NCBI RefSeq assembly: GCF_026340565.1 | Contig: NZ_JAPEPB010000001.1 | Location: 6,484,001-6,548,000, forward strand | DNA length: 64,000 bases | DNA from: Kitasatospora sp. NBC_01287 | Lineage (GTDB): Bacteria > Actinomycetota > Actinomycetes > Streptomycetales > Streptomycetaceae | Reading direction: 5' to 3' | Part shown: piece by piece, positions 1 through 8,112 of the stretch | Layout of the letters: each line of letters begins with the position of its first letter | Position numbering within the stretch: position 1 is the first letter of the stretch | The notes under the pieces: generated by a model | What the model saw: only the letters and a program-made list of their open reading frames with translations | Told to the model about the DNA's origin: nothing | The model's database searches: none | Program-made: the position numbers and the translations under genes

Positions 1-1490
1 TGCTGCTGCTGCCACTGCTGCTGGTCTCGATGGACGTCTCGGTGCTCTACTTCGCGGTGCCGTTCATCAGCCAGGACCTGCACCCCAGCAGCACCCAGCA
101 GCTGTGGATCTTCGACATCTACGGCTTCGTCCTCGCCGGCCTGCTGATCACCATGGGCGCGCTCGGTGACCGGATCGGCCGCCGCCGGCTGCTGCTGACC
201 GGCGCGCTGGCCTTCGGCGCCGCCTCCACCTTGGCCGCCTACGCCGACAGCGCGGCCACCCTGATCGGCGCCCGGGCCGTGCTCGGCGTCGCCGGCGCCA
301 CCCTGATGCCCTCCACCCTGGGCCTGATCCGCAACCTGTTCCCGGACTCCAAGCAGCGCGCCAAGGCGATCGCCGTCTGGACGGCCGTCACCAGCGGCGG
401 GATCGCGGTCGGTCCGGTGCTCAGCGGGCTGTTGCTGGAGCACTTCTGGTGGGGCTCGGTCTTCCTGATCAACCTGCCCGCGATGCTGATGCTGCTCGTG
501 CTCGGCCCGGTCCTGGTGCCCGAGACGCCCCGCCACCGCGACGGCCGCTTCGACCTGCCGAGCGCCCTGCTCTCGCTGGCCGCGATCCTGCCGCTGGTCT
601 ACGGGATCAAGGAGCTCGCCCAGGACGGTCCGCACCCCGTGCCGCTGATCGCCATGCTGGTCGGCCTGCTGGTGGGCGCGCTCTTCGTGCGCCGTCAGCG
701 CCGCCACCCGCACGCGCTGATCGACCTGACCCTGGTCCGCGCCCGCGGCTTCTCCGGCGCGGTCGGGCTGAACCTGCTGGCCATGTTCGGGCTGGTCGGG
801 ATCGCCATCTTCGTCACCCAGTACCTCCAACTGGTGCTCGGTCTGAGCACCTTGAGCGCCGCCCTGTGGAGCGTGCTGCCGAGCCTGGCGGTCGGCGCGG
901 TCGCCCCGCTGGTGATGGTGCTGGGGCAGCGGCTGGGGCGGGCGCCGGTGGTCGCCGGCGGCTTCGGGCTGATGGCGCTCGGTTTCGCGGGCCTCGGGCT
1001 GCTGAGCCCGCACTCGCCGCTCTGGCTGCTGCTGACCGTCGCCGTGTGCTACGCCAGCGGCGCGGTCGGGGTGATGTCGCAGGTCAGCGAGGTGGTGATG
1101 GCCGCGGCCCCGGTCGAGCGGGCGGGCACGGCGGCGAGCCTGCTGGAGTCCGGCAGCGAGCTGGGCGGTGCGCTGGGGATGGCGCTGCTCGGCAGCCTGG
1201 GGACGGCCCTCTACCGGGCCCAGGTGCCCGGCGAGCTGCCGGCCGGCTTGCCGGCGGCCGTGGCCGGCCCGGCGCGCGACTCGCTCGGTGGCGCCGACGC
1301 GGTGGTCGGCCGGCTGCCCGAGGGGCTCGGTCGGGCCGTGCTCGTCGCGGCCCGGGAGGCCTTCACCGGCGGCCTGCAGGGCGCGGCGATCGCCGCCGCG
1401 GTGCTGATGGCGCTCGGTGCGGTGCTCGCCGTGCCGCTGCTGCGCGGAGTCGGCACGCCGGGCTCGGCGGCGGTCGGGAATCAGGACTGA
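1..1490 (+). CDS. MFS drug exporter, DHA2/SmvA-like, 5' end cut by window
   Basis: This is a proton-driven multidrug or quaternary-ammonium efflux pump of the inner membrane. The reading frame is open from base 3, before the first in-window ATG at 30, and the upstream codons encode Leu-rich residues that complete TM1 (LLLVSMDVSVLYFAVPF). The true start therefore lies outside the window. The MFS motif A region (GALGDRIGRRRLLL) follows TM2, and motif C-like GIAVGPVLSGLLLEHFWW lies near TM5. Some 14 hydrophobic segments are spread over about 490 residues, the DHA2 topology. The N-terminal sequence resembles SmvA (methyl viologen resistance). A hairpin terminator follows directly. Substrate is not predictable. 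Confidence 0.88.
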   Translation, partial: LLLPLLLVSMDVSVLYFAVPFISQDLHPSSTQQLWIFDIYGFVLAGLLITMGALGDRIGRRRLLLTGALAFGAASTLAAYADSAATLIGARAVLGVAGATLMPSTLGLIRNLFPDSKQRAKAIAVWTAVTSGGIAVGPVLSGLLLEHFWWGSVFLINLPAMLMLLVLGPVLVPETPRHRDGRFDLPSALLSLAAILPLVYGIKELAQDGPHPVPLIAMLVGLLVGALFVRRQRRHPHALIDLTLVRARGFSGAVGLNLLAMFGLVGIAIFVTQYLQLVLGLSTLSAALWSVLPSLAVGAVAPLVMVLGQRLGRAPVVAGGFGLMALGFAGLGLLSPHSPLWLLLTVAVCYASGAVGVMSQVSEVVMAAAPVERAGTAASLLESGSELGGALGMALLGSLGTALYRAQVPGELPAGLPAAVAGPARDSLGGADAVVGRLPEGLGRAVLVAAREAFTGGLQGAAIAAAVLMALGAVLAVPLLRGVGTPGSAAVGNQD

Positions 1491-1514
1491 CCGGCTCCCG
1501 CGCCGAGCGGAAGC

Positions 1515-1553
1515 GGCCTGGCGGGGCGCTGTGATCCGGCGCCCCGCCAGGCC
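1515..1553. terminator. Bidirectional terminator hairpin
   Basis: A perfect 15-bp inverted repeat (GGCCTGGCGGGGCGC at 1515-1529, its complement at 1539-1553) with a 9-nt loop is followed by TTT. It lies between the convergent ends of the MFS exporter and the penicillin acylase. Confidence 0.8.
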
Positions 1554-1562
1554 TTTCGCAGG

Positions 1563-4382
1563 TCAGCGGTGCGAGGGGAACTCCACCACCTGCTGGTAGG
1601 TCGGCCGGTTCTGCCAGGTGATCTTGTCGTCGGTGACCCCGCCCAGCGGCCGCTGGATGATGGTGTCGGCGCACCACTGGTCACCGGCCGCGCAGTCGCC
1701 GTCGCCGGGGTAGACCTGGGCGGCGCTCTCGGCCGCCGCCTGCTTCAGCGTGGTCAGCAGCACCGTGCGGCAGGCCGTCAGGTCGCCCCCGCCGCAGAAC
1801 TGCTGGGCGAGCGGCCCCGCCACCGGCTCGCCGAGCACCGAGCGCAGGTCCTTGTCCAGATAGCTCCACCAGCCGTACTGGAAGGACGAACCCTTGTGCG
1901 GGATCGACTCGTTGGCGCTCACCGAGCCGCCGCCGACCGGCCCGGTCTGGCCGCCCGAGGGCGACTCGTTGATCTGCAGCGCGCCGGTCAGCGCGGTGAA
2001 CAGCTGGTCACCGAGCCCGGGGTGCATCACCCCGTCGGCGACCAGCGGCCACCAGGCGTCCATCACCTGGACGGCGGCCGCGTTCGCATAGGCGTGGCTG
2101 CCCGCGGAGGTCTCCACCCGCTTCGAGCCGGCCACCTGCCAGGCCTGCAGTTCCTGTACCACCGGGGCCAGTTGGGGATCGGTGACCGGTGCGGTGCCGA
2201 TCACCTTCAGCAGGTCGGGCAGCACGTCCTCGCCGCGCAGGTCGGTCACCGCCGCGTCCTCCATCGCCTGGGTCAGCGAGGCCCGGGTGACCCCGCCCTT
2301 GGCGACCAGCGCCTTGACCCGGGCGTCCAGCAGGTTGGCCCGGTGCACCGAGCCGTCGCCGAAGCCGGCCGCGCCGTAGTCCTGGGCCTGCTTGTTGTTC
2401 CAGGAGATGTAGTAGTCCTGGTCCACGCCCTGCGGGTGCTGGGCCGGCGGGGTGTACTGCGCGGTGTTGTCGCTCGGGTCGAATCCCTGCCACTCGTAGG
2501 CGGGTTGGGCCATCACCGGCAGGCCGGCGTCGACGCCGGGCGCGCGCACCGGGTTGTCGCCGGAGTTGTAGTAGGCGATGTGCTTGGAGTCGGCGTAGAA
2601 CCAGTTGAAGGTGTAGTTGATGTTCTGCGCGGCCTGCTGGAAGCTCGCCGGATCGTGTACCGAGCCTGGGTCGTTGAGCATCTGGAAGCCGATGATCGAG
2701 TCGACCTCGTGGTCGTAGCTGGAGCGCAGCGAGGTGAACGCCACCGGCTTGCCGCCGACCGTGCCGCGGGAGGTGACCAGGCCGTAGTCCGAGCGGTACA
2801 TCACCAGCGAGTAGGAGCCGGCCGGCGTGGAGTCGGCGGTGGTCGGCGACCAGGCGTCCTGCTGCACCAGCTTGTCGAAGGGGGTGCAGGTGCCGTGGTA
2901 GAGGTAGGACTGGGCGGCCAGGGTGACCGGCGAGCCGTCGGTCGTGCACAGCGGCACCGCGTAGGTGTCGGTGATGTTCTGCCCGGCCGAGGTGGCGCTC
3001 CACGCGTAGTCCTGGCCGCGGCCCAGCTCCACGTAGAAGCTCAGGCCGGCGAAGGCGGCGCCGCGGGCGCTGATCCCCGGGCCCTGCAACTCCTCCAGCA
3101 TCAGCAGCTGCGGCGCGAAGTAGCCGGTCTGCGGGCCGAAGACGGCCACCGGGTTTCCGCTCGCGGTGTCCTTCCCGGAGACCAGCAGCGCGTTGGACAT
3201 GCCGTGCTTGGCGGTCAGCAGGTCGCCCGGCAGCACCCCGGCGGCCTTGGTGGTGCTGGAGGTGGCCGAGCCGGTCGGGTTGTAGATCAGCTGCTCGGGG
3301 ACGACCGAGCCCGGGTCCGGCATCGCGGTTCCCTGCGGGTCGGTCGGCGGCAGCGCGTAGGGGAAGGACTGCCCGTCGTGCAGGGTGGTGACCGCCTCCG
3401 GGTCGTTGGCCTCCCGCAGCGACTGCCAGACCTGGTCGCCGAGCGCCGTGCCGTAGCGCGCGTCGGCGGCCTCCTTGACCATCGCGGACTGCACCTGGCC
3501 GCCACCGCCCGAGCCGAACAGCGCGCCGATCACCGAGGCCAGCGCGACCAGGTCGGTCAGCTGGAACGGCTGGATCGAGCCGGCGTTGGTGATCGCGTTG
3601 ACGTGCCCGGTCAGGTCGTACTCGCCGGGGAAGGTCCGGTTGTTGTAGGCCTGGGTGATGTAGGCGTTGATGCCGTCCACGTACGCCTGCGCGTCGGACA
3701 GCGCCTGCTGCCCGCGCGGCCCGTCGTTCGCCACGGTGTTGATCTGCTGCTGCAGTTCGTCCTCGGTGTACGGCGCGGCCTGCCAGAAGCTCTGCTCCAG
3801 CTGCCGGTTGGCCGCGGCTCCGCCCGCGAAGCCGGACAGCTCGCCGCGGCCGACGTGCCGGAACAGGTCCATCACCCAGAGCCGGTCCTGCGCCGCCGCG
3901 TAGCCGGCCCCGTACTCGGTGCCGTACCGGGTGGTGCCGGTGACGTGCGGCACGCCGGTGGCCTTGTCGCGCACGATCGTGACGTCGGATCGCGGGCTGA
4001 TGCTGCTGGCCACCTGGTTGGCCGGCACGCCGAACGACGCGTCGTTGAAGAAACTGCTCAACTGGTCGTTGGTCAGGCCCGGGTAGCCGGAGGACAGCGC
4101 GGAGTACGGGCCGAGCTGGTCCTCGGTGTGCGCGGGGCGGGTGCCGAAGACCTTGTTGGCGAGGATGTCGGCGAGGGTGGCGTTGCCGTTCTCGCCGGGC
4201 GGCAGGATGTCGTCGCACTGGCCGCCGCAGTAGTCGGCGGCGGCGGCGGGCAGGGCGCGGACGGCCGAGGCGGTGGCCGCGCCGGGGGCGGCGGCGAGCA
4301 GCGCGCCGGCCAGCAGGGTGGCGAGCAGGGCCGCCGGGAGTCCGAACCGGCGGCGGGTCGGACGTAAGGTGCGGCGGGGCAT
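1563..4382 (-). CDS. Secreted penicillin acylase family protein (Ntn hydrolase)
   Basis: This 939-residue protein belongs to the penicillin amidase family, which cleaves amide bonds of beta-lactam side chains or N-acyl homoserine lactones after autocatalytic splitting into alpha and beta chains. The start is taken at ATG 4382, preceded by GAGGAG; an in-frame GTG at 4397 is less likely. A basic n-region and a hydrophobic, Ala-rich core form a signal peptide of about 35 residues. The N-terminal nucleophile is Ser396 in GMSNALLVSGKDTASG, followed by FGPQTGYFAPQ, which matches the NGPQFGW region of classical penicillin G acylases except that Asn is Phe. The natural substrate is unknown; acyl-homoserine-lactone or lipopeptide acylase is equally possible. 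Confidence 0.88.
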   Translation of the reverse strand: MPRRTLRPTRRRFGLPAALLATLLAGALLAAAPGAATASAVRALPAAAADYCGGQCDDILPPGENGNATLADILANKVFGTRPAHTEDQLGPYSALSSGYPGLTNDQLSSFFNDASFGVPANQVASSISPRSDVTIVRDKATGVPHVTGTTRYGTEYGAGYAAAQDRLWVMDLFRHVGRGELSGFAGGAAANRQLEQSFWQAAPYTEDELQQQINTVANDGPRGQQALSDAQAYVDGINAYITQAYNNRTFPGEYDLTGHVNAITNAGSIQPFQLTDLVALASVIGALFGSGGGGQVQSAMVKEAADARYGTALGDQVWQSLREANDPEAVTTLHDGQSFPYALPPTDPQGTAMPDPGSVVPEQLIYNPTGSATSSTTKAAGVLPGDLLTAKHGMSNALLVSGKDTASGNPVAVFGPQTGYFAPQLLMLEELQGPGISARGAAFAGLSFYVELGRGQDYAWSATSAGQNITDTYAVPLCTTDGSPVTLAAQSYLYHGTCTPFDKLVQQDAWSPTTADSTPAGSYSLVMYRSDYGLVTSRGTVGGKPVAFTSLRSSYDHEVDSIIGFQMLNDPGSVHDPASFQQAAQNINYTFNWFYADSKHIAYYNSGDNPVRAPGVDAGLPVMAQPAYEWQGFDPSDNTAQYTPPAQHPQGVDQDYYISWNNKQAQDYGAAGFGDGSVHRANLLDARVKALVAKGGVTRASLTQAMEDAAVTDLRGEDVLPDLLKVIGTAPVTDPQLAPVVQELQAWQVAGSKRVETSAGSHAYANAAAVQVMDAWWPLVADGVMHPGLGDQLFTALTGALQINESPSGGQTGPVGGGSVSANESIPHKGSSFQYGWWSYLDKDLRSVLGEPVAGPLAQQFCGGGDLTACRTVLLTTLKQAAAESAAQVYPGDGDCAAGDQWCADTIIQRPLGGVTDDKITWQNRPTYQQVVEFPSHR

Positions 4383-4622
4383 GGGGCGGCTCCTCACGGT
4401 GGGGGGCTTCGCGGTGCGGTGGGGAGTTGACGGTAAGTGGGTTACTGGTCGGTTGGCTAGCCGTTGTGCGCGGAATTGTCATGATTGTTTGACATGGCGG
4501 GGCTGAACCTGAGCCCTGGATCGGGAAGCTCGTCTTGGCCGGTGCGAAAGAGCTGGCCGCCGTTCGCCTGTTCGACAGATCCCTTTGGCCCAGCGCACGT
4601 CCGGCCCGGCAACAACGTTGGC

Positions 4623-5924
4623 ATGCGAGTCGCGATCGTCACCGAGTCCTTCCCGCCCGAAGTCAACGGCGTCGCCCACAGCGTGCTCCGCACCGCCGAG
4701 CACCTGGTCCGGCGCGGCCACCAGCCGCTGGTCATCACCCCGGCACCGGCTCGCGGTTCGAGCTGCCCGGCACACTCCTTCGGCCCGGACGGCGCCCCGC
4801 TGCCCGTCGTCCGGATCCCCTCCGTCCCGCTGCCGAACTACCCCCAGGTGCGCGTCGCGCTGCCCAGCGCCCGGCTGGCCGGCGCGCTCACCGCGCACCG
4901 GCCCGACGTGGTCCACCTGGCCAGCCCGTTCATCCTCGGCGCCCGCGCGATGACCGAGGCCAAGCGTCTGGGCCTGCCCGCGATCGCCGTCTACCAGACG
5001 GACCTGGCCGGCTACGCCCAGGCCTACCGGTTCGGCGGCGGCCTCGGCGCGGCCACCGCCTGGCACCGGATCCGCACCGTGCACCGGGAGGCCGCCCGCA
5101 CCCTGGCCCCCTCCACCCCCGCCGCCCAGGACCTCACCGCGCACGGCGTCCCCCGGGTGCACCTGTGGCCGCGCGGCGTCGACTCGCTGCGCTTCCACCC
5201 GCGCCACCGCGACCAGGCGCTGCACCGCGCGCTGGCCCCGGGCGGCGAGGTGCTGGTCGGCTACGTCGGCCGGCTCGCCCCCGAGAAGCGGGTCGACCTG
5301 CTGGCCGGGGTCTGCGCGCTGCCCGGCGTGCGGCTGGTCGTCATCGGCGACGGCCCCAGCGCGCCGGCGCTGCGGCAGGCGCTGCCCGGCGCCGTCTTCC
5401 TCGGCCGCCGCACCGGCGAGGAACTCGCGCGCTGCTACGCCACGTTGGACCTGTTCGTGCACACCGGGCCGCTGGAGACCTTCTGCCAGACCATCCAGGA
5501 GGCGATGGCCAGCGGGGTGCCGGTGGTCGGCCCGGCGGCCGGTGGCCCGCTCGACCTGGTCGGCCACCGCCGCACCGGGCTGCTGGTCGCCCCACGCGAT
5601 CCGCGCGCCGTGACCGAGGCGGTCGCCGAGTTGGCGGCCGACCCCGAGCGGCGGGCCGCCTACGGGCGGGCGGGGCGGGCCGACGTCACCGCGCGCACCT
5701 GGGAGGCGGTGGGGGACCTGCTGCTGCGGCACTACGCGGAGGTGGTGGCGGAGCACCGGGGGGAGGTGCTGGAGGTGGCCTCGGGCGCGGCACCAGGGCC
5801 TGTGCCGGCGCCCGCACCGGCGCCCGCGGTGACCGTCGCGCCCGCTGCCGCACCCACCGCCGCAGCCGGCACCCCGTCGGCCGGCGTGCCGGTGGTGCGC
5901 CCCGCCGAGGAACTGCCGGCATGA
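4623..5924 (+). CDS. GT4-type glycosyltransferase, MgtA-like mannosyltransferase
   Basis: This is a 433-residue GT-B glycosyltransferase resembling GDP-mannose-dependent alpha-mannosyltransferases (MgtA/PimB type) that mannosylate glycolipids at the cytoplasmic membrane face. The start is ATG 4623 (MRVAIVTESFPPEVNGVAHS), which begins the first Rossmann strand; an in-frame ATG at 4494 would add an unconserved extension. The donor-site motifs are VGYVGRLAPEKRVDLL and the E-x7-E motif in ETFCQTIQEAMASGVPVV. An Ala/Pro-rich low-complexity tail (from about residue 380) is not part of the fold. The stop overlaps the next start by 4 nt (ATGA), so the two glycosyltransferases are translationally coupled. 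Confidence 0.88.
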   Translation: MRVAIVTESFPPEVNGVAHSVLRTAEHLVRRGHQPLVITPAPARGSSCPAHSFGPDGAPLPVVRIPSVPLPNYPQVRVALPSARLAGALTAHRPDVVHLASPFILGARAMTEAKRLGLPAIAVYQTDLAGYAQAYRFGGGLGAATAWHRIRTVHREAARTLAPSTPAAQDLTAHGVPRVHLWPRGVDSLRFHPRHRDQALHRALAPGGEVLVGYVGRLAPEKRVDLLAGVCALPGVRLVVIGDGPSAPALRQALPGAVFLGRRTGEELARCYATLDLFVHTGPLETFCQTIQEAMASGVPVVGPAAGGPLDLVGHRRTGLLVAPRDPRAVTEAVAELAADPERRAAYGRAGRADVTARTWEAVGDLLLRHYAEVVAEHRGEVLEVASGAAPGPVPAPAPAPAVTVAPAAAPTAAAGTPSAGVPVVRPAEELPA

Positions 5925-7081
5925 GCGAGGGCCTGCGGATCGTCCGCGTCGCGAACTTCGTCACGCCGGTCTCCGGCGGCCTGCGAACCGCCCTGCGCCA
6001 CCTCGGCGCGGGCTACCTGGCCGCCGGGCACCGGCCGGTGCTGGTGGTGCCGGGGGCCGAGCACCGCGATGAGCAGACCGAGCAGGGCCGGGTGGTGACC
6101 CTGCCAGGGCCGGTGCTGCCGGCCAGCGGCGGCTACCGGCTGCTCACCGACCGACGCGCGGTGGCCCGGCTGCTCACCGAGCTGGCGCCCGACCGGCTGG
6201 AGGTCTCCGACCGCACCACGCTGCGCTGGACCGGCGACTGGGCCCGGCGCCGGGGCATCCCGGCGGCCATGGTCTCGCACGAGAACGCCACCGGCCTGCT
6301 GCGCACCCACGGTCTGCCCGAGCCGGCCGCCCGGGCGCTCGCCGACCGCCTCAACTCCCGCACCGCACACGCCTACGACGCCGTGGTCTGCACCACGGAC
6401 TGGGCCGCCGCCGAGTTCGCCAGGATCGGCGTGCGCAACCTGCTCCGGGCGCCGCTCGGCGTCGACCTGGCCGGGCTGCACCCAGGGCGGTACGACCCGG
6501 CGCTGCGCACCAGGTACGCCGGCCAGGGGCGGGCACTGCTGGTGCTCTGCTCGCGGCTGTCGGCGGAGAAGCGGCCGGGCCTGGCCCTGGACGCGCTCGC
6601 CGAGCTGCGGCGCGGCGGCACGGACGCGGTGCTGGTGGTGGCCGGTACCGGGCCGCTGCACGCCCGGCTCGCCGAGCGCGCCGACCGCGAGCGGCTGCCG
6701 GTGCGGTTCCTGGGCCACCTGGCCGACCGGGCCGCGCTGGCCGCGCTGCTGGCCTCGGCGGATGTGGTGCTGGCCCCCGGTCCGGTGGAGACCTTCGGCC
6801 TGGCCGCGCTGGAGGCGCTGGCCTGCGGCACGCCGGTCGCGGTCAGCCGCTCGGCCGCGCTGCCGGACATCGTCGGCCCCGCGGGTGCGGCCGCTCCCGA
6901 CACCGGGGCCGGATTCGCCGCCGCGGTGCGGGAGTTGCTGGCCCGGGAGGAGCGGGCGCGGCGCGCGGCGGCGCGGGCCAGGGCCGAGCGCTACGGCTGG
7001 CCCGCGGCGGTGGCCGCGTTCCTGGCCGTGCACGAGTCGGCCCTGGGCGGCGCGCCGCTGCCGGTCGGGAGACCCCGATGA
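5921..7081 (+). CDS. Glycosyltransferase family 4 protein
   Basis: This is a second GT-B glycosyltransferase of 386 residues in the same operon. The N-terminal acceptor domain starts with RIVRVANFVTPVSGGLRTAL. The C-terminal donor domain shows LVLCSRLSAEKRPGLALDAL, VVAGTGPLHARL and an E-x7-E motif in PVETFGLAALEALACGTPVAVS. The start ATG overlaps the upstream stop by 4 nt and its own stop overlaps the SGNH hydrolase start by 4 nt. Pairing with an MgtA-like enzyme suggests a glycolipid or cell-wall glycan pathway. Donor and acceptor are not identifiable from sequence. Confidence 0.87.
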   Translation: MSEGLRIVRVANFVTPVSGGLRTALRHLGAGYLAAGHRPVLVVPGAEHRDEQTEQGRVVTLPGPVLPASGGYRLLTDRRAVARLLTELAPDRLEVSDRTTLRWTGDWARRRGIPAAMVSHENATGLLRTHGLPEPAARALADRLNSRTAHAYDAVVCTTDWAAAEFARIGVRNLLRAPLGVDLAGLHPGRYDPALRTRYAGQGRALLVLCSRLSAEKRPGLALDALAELRRGGTDAVLVVAGTGPLHARLAERADRERLPVRFLGHLADRAALAALLASADVVLAPGPVETFGLAALEALACGTPVAVSRSAALPDIVGPAGAAAPDTGAGFAAAVRELLAREERARRAAARARAERYGWPAAVAAFLAVHESALGGAPLPVGRPR

Positions 7082-7959
7082 CCGCTCCCACCCGGCCCAC
7101 CGCCGCCCGCGCGGCCGCTCGGGCACGGACCGTGCGCTTCGCGGCCCTCGGCGACTCGCTCACCGAAGGCGTCGGCAGTCCCGACCAGGGCGGCTGGCGC
7201 GGCTGGAGTGCGCTGCTGGCGCCCGCGCTGGCCACCGACCCGACCCTGGTCACGCACCTCAACCTGGCCGCCAGCGGCGCCCGGGCCACCGAACTGACGA
7301 TGCGTCAACTGCCGTCGGCGCTGGACCTGCGACCGCACCTGGCAGCCGTGCTGGTCGGCGGCAACGACACCCTGCGCGCGGAGTTCGACATCGCCCGCAC
7401 CGCCGCCGCGCTGGACACCGTCCTGGGAGCCCTCGCCGCCCAGGGCGCGGTGCTGCTCACCGCCTGCCTGCCGGATCCGGGGGCGCTGCTCGGCCTGCCG
7501 GGCCCGCTGGCCCGTCCGCTGGCCCGCCGGATGGCCTCCGTCAACGCCGTGGTGCACGAGCTCTCGCACCGCCATGCCGCGGTTCACCTGCACCTGGCCC
7601 AGCTGCCCTGGCTCGCCGACCGCGCGCTGCTCAGCGCCGACCGGCTGCACCCGAGCCCGGCGGGCCACCTGCTGATCGCCCGCCGGTTCCACCAGTTGCT
7701 CGCCGAGGCCGGGCACCCGCTCGGCCCGCCCCCTGCGGCCGTCCGGGCGCCTGCGCCGCCCGGCCGCGCGGCCGACCTGTGGTGGCTGGCCACCCGTGGC
7801 ACAGCCTGGCTGGCCCGGCGCAGCGTCGACCTGCTGCCCGGGCTGCTCGCGCTGGCCGCCACCGAGGGCGTCCACCGGCTGTGCGGCAGCGTGGCGGTGC
7901 TGGACGCCCGCTCCGGCGCGGCTACCGAAGCGGCCCTGGCCGCGCTCGCGCCGCCGTGA
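7078..7959 (+). CDS. SGNH/GDSL hydrolase
   Basis: This is a 293-residue esterase/lipase or carbohydrate deacetylase of the SGNH superfamily. Block I is ALGDSLTEG with nucleophile Ser27; block III is VGGNDT with Asn96; block V is DRLHPS with Asp188 and His191. All four catalytic blocks are intact. There is no signal peptide, so it is probably cytoplasmic. The last 60 or so residues after the block V region are an extra segment rich in Ala and Leu. It is the third gene of the coupled GT-GT-SGNH operon and may remove or edit an acyl group on the glycan or glycolipid those enzymes make. The stop codon sits in an 18-bp tandem repeat. Confidence 0.87.
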   Translation: MTAPTRPTAARAAARARTVRFAALGDSLTEGVGSPDQGGWRGWSALLAPALATDPTLVTHLNLAASGARATELTMRQLPSALDLRPHLAAVLVGGNDTLRAEFDIARTAAALDTVLGALAAQGAVLLTACLPDPGALLGLPGPLARPLARRMASVNAVVHELSHRHAAVHLHLAQLPWLADRALLSADRLHPSPAGHLLIARRFHQLLAEAGHPLGPPPAAVRAPAPPGRAADLWWLATRGTAWLARRSVDLLPGLLALAATEGVHRLCGSVAVLDARSGAATEAALAALAPP

Positions 7960-8013
7960 CCGCTCGCGCCGCCGTGACCGCCAGCCCGCCGTGACCGCTC
8001 ACGCCGCCCTGAC
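7943..8013. repeat. 17-18 bp tandem repeat across a stop codon (4 units)
   Basis: The units begin at 7943, 7961, 7979 and 7996. The first two are identical 18-mers (CGCTCGCGCCGCCGTGAC) and the last two are degenerate. The TGA stop of the SGNH hydrolase lies in unit 1 and every later unit carries TGAC at the same place. Confidence 0.85.
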
Positions 8014-8112
8014 CGGGCTCGCGGCGGGCGGCGGGATCCCGGGTGGTAGCGTCGATCCCTCCTGTCCCGCCCGCTCGGGGGCGGCGGGCAGAGCCGAGGG
8101 GGGACGGAGCCT

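Noticed and set aside
1569..4367. Very long open frame on the + strand antisense to the penicillin acylase
   Set aside because: It is the usual antisense shadow in GC-rich DNA: Arg/Gly/Val-rich product without domains, while the minus strand encodes a complete penicillin acylase with a signal peptide and catalytic motifs.
4397..4397. GTG 4397 as start of the penicillin acylase
   Set aside because: ATG 4382 has GAGGAG at proper spacing, and the additional residues would place the ribosome site inside the coding sequence.
4398..4622. TTGACG/TTGACA boxes as clear promoters for the glycosyltransferase operon
   Set aside because: Neither TTGACG (4427) nor TTGACA (4489) has a convincing -10 box at 16-19 bp, so no promoter call is made.
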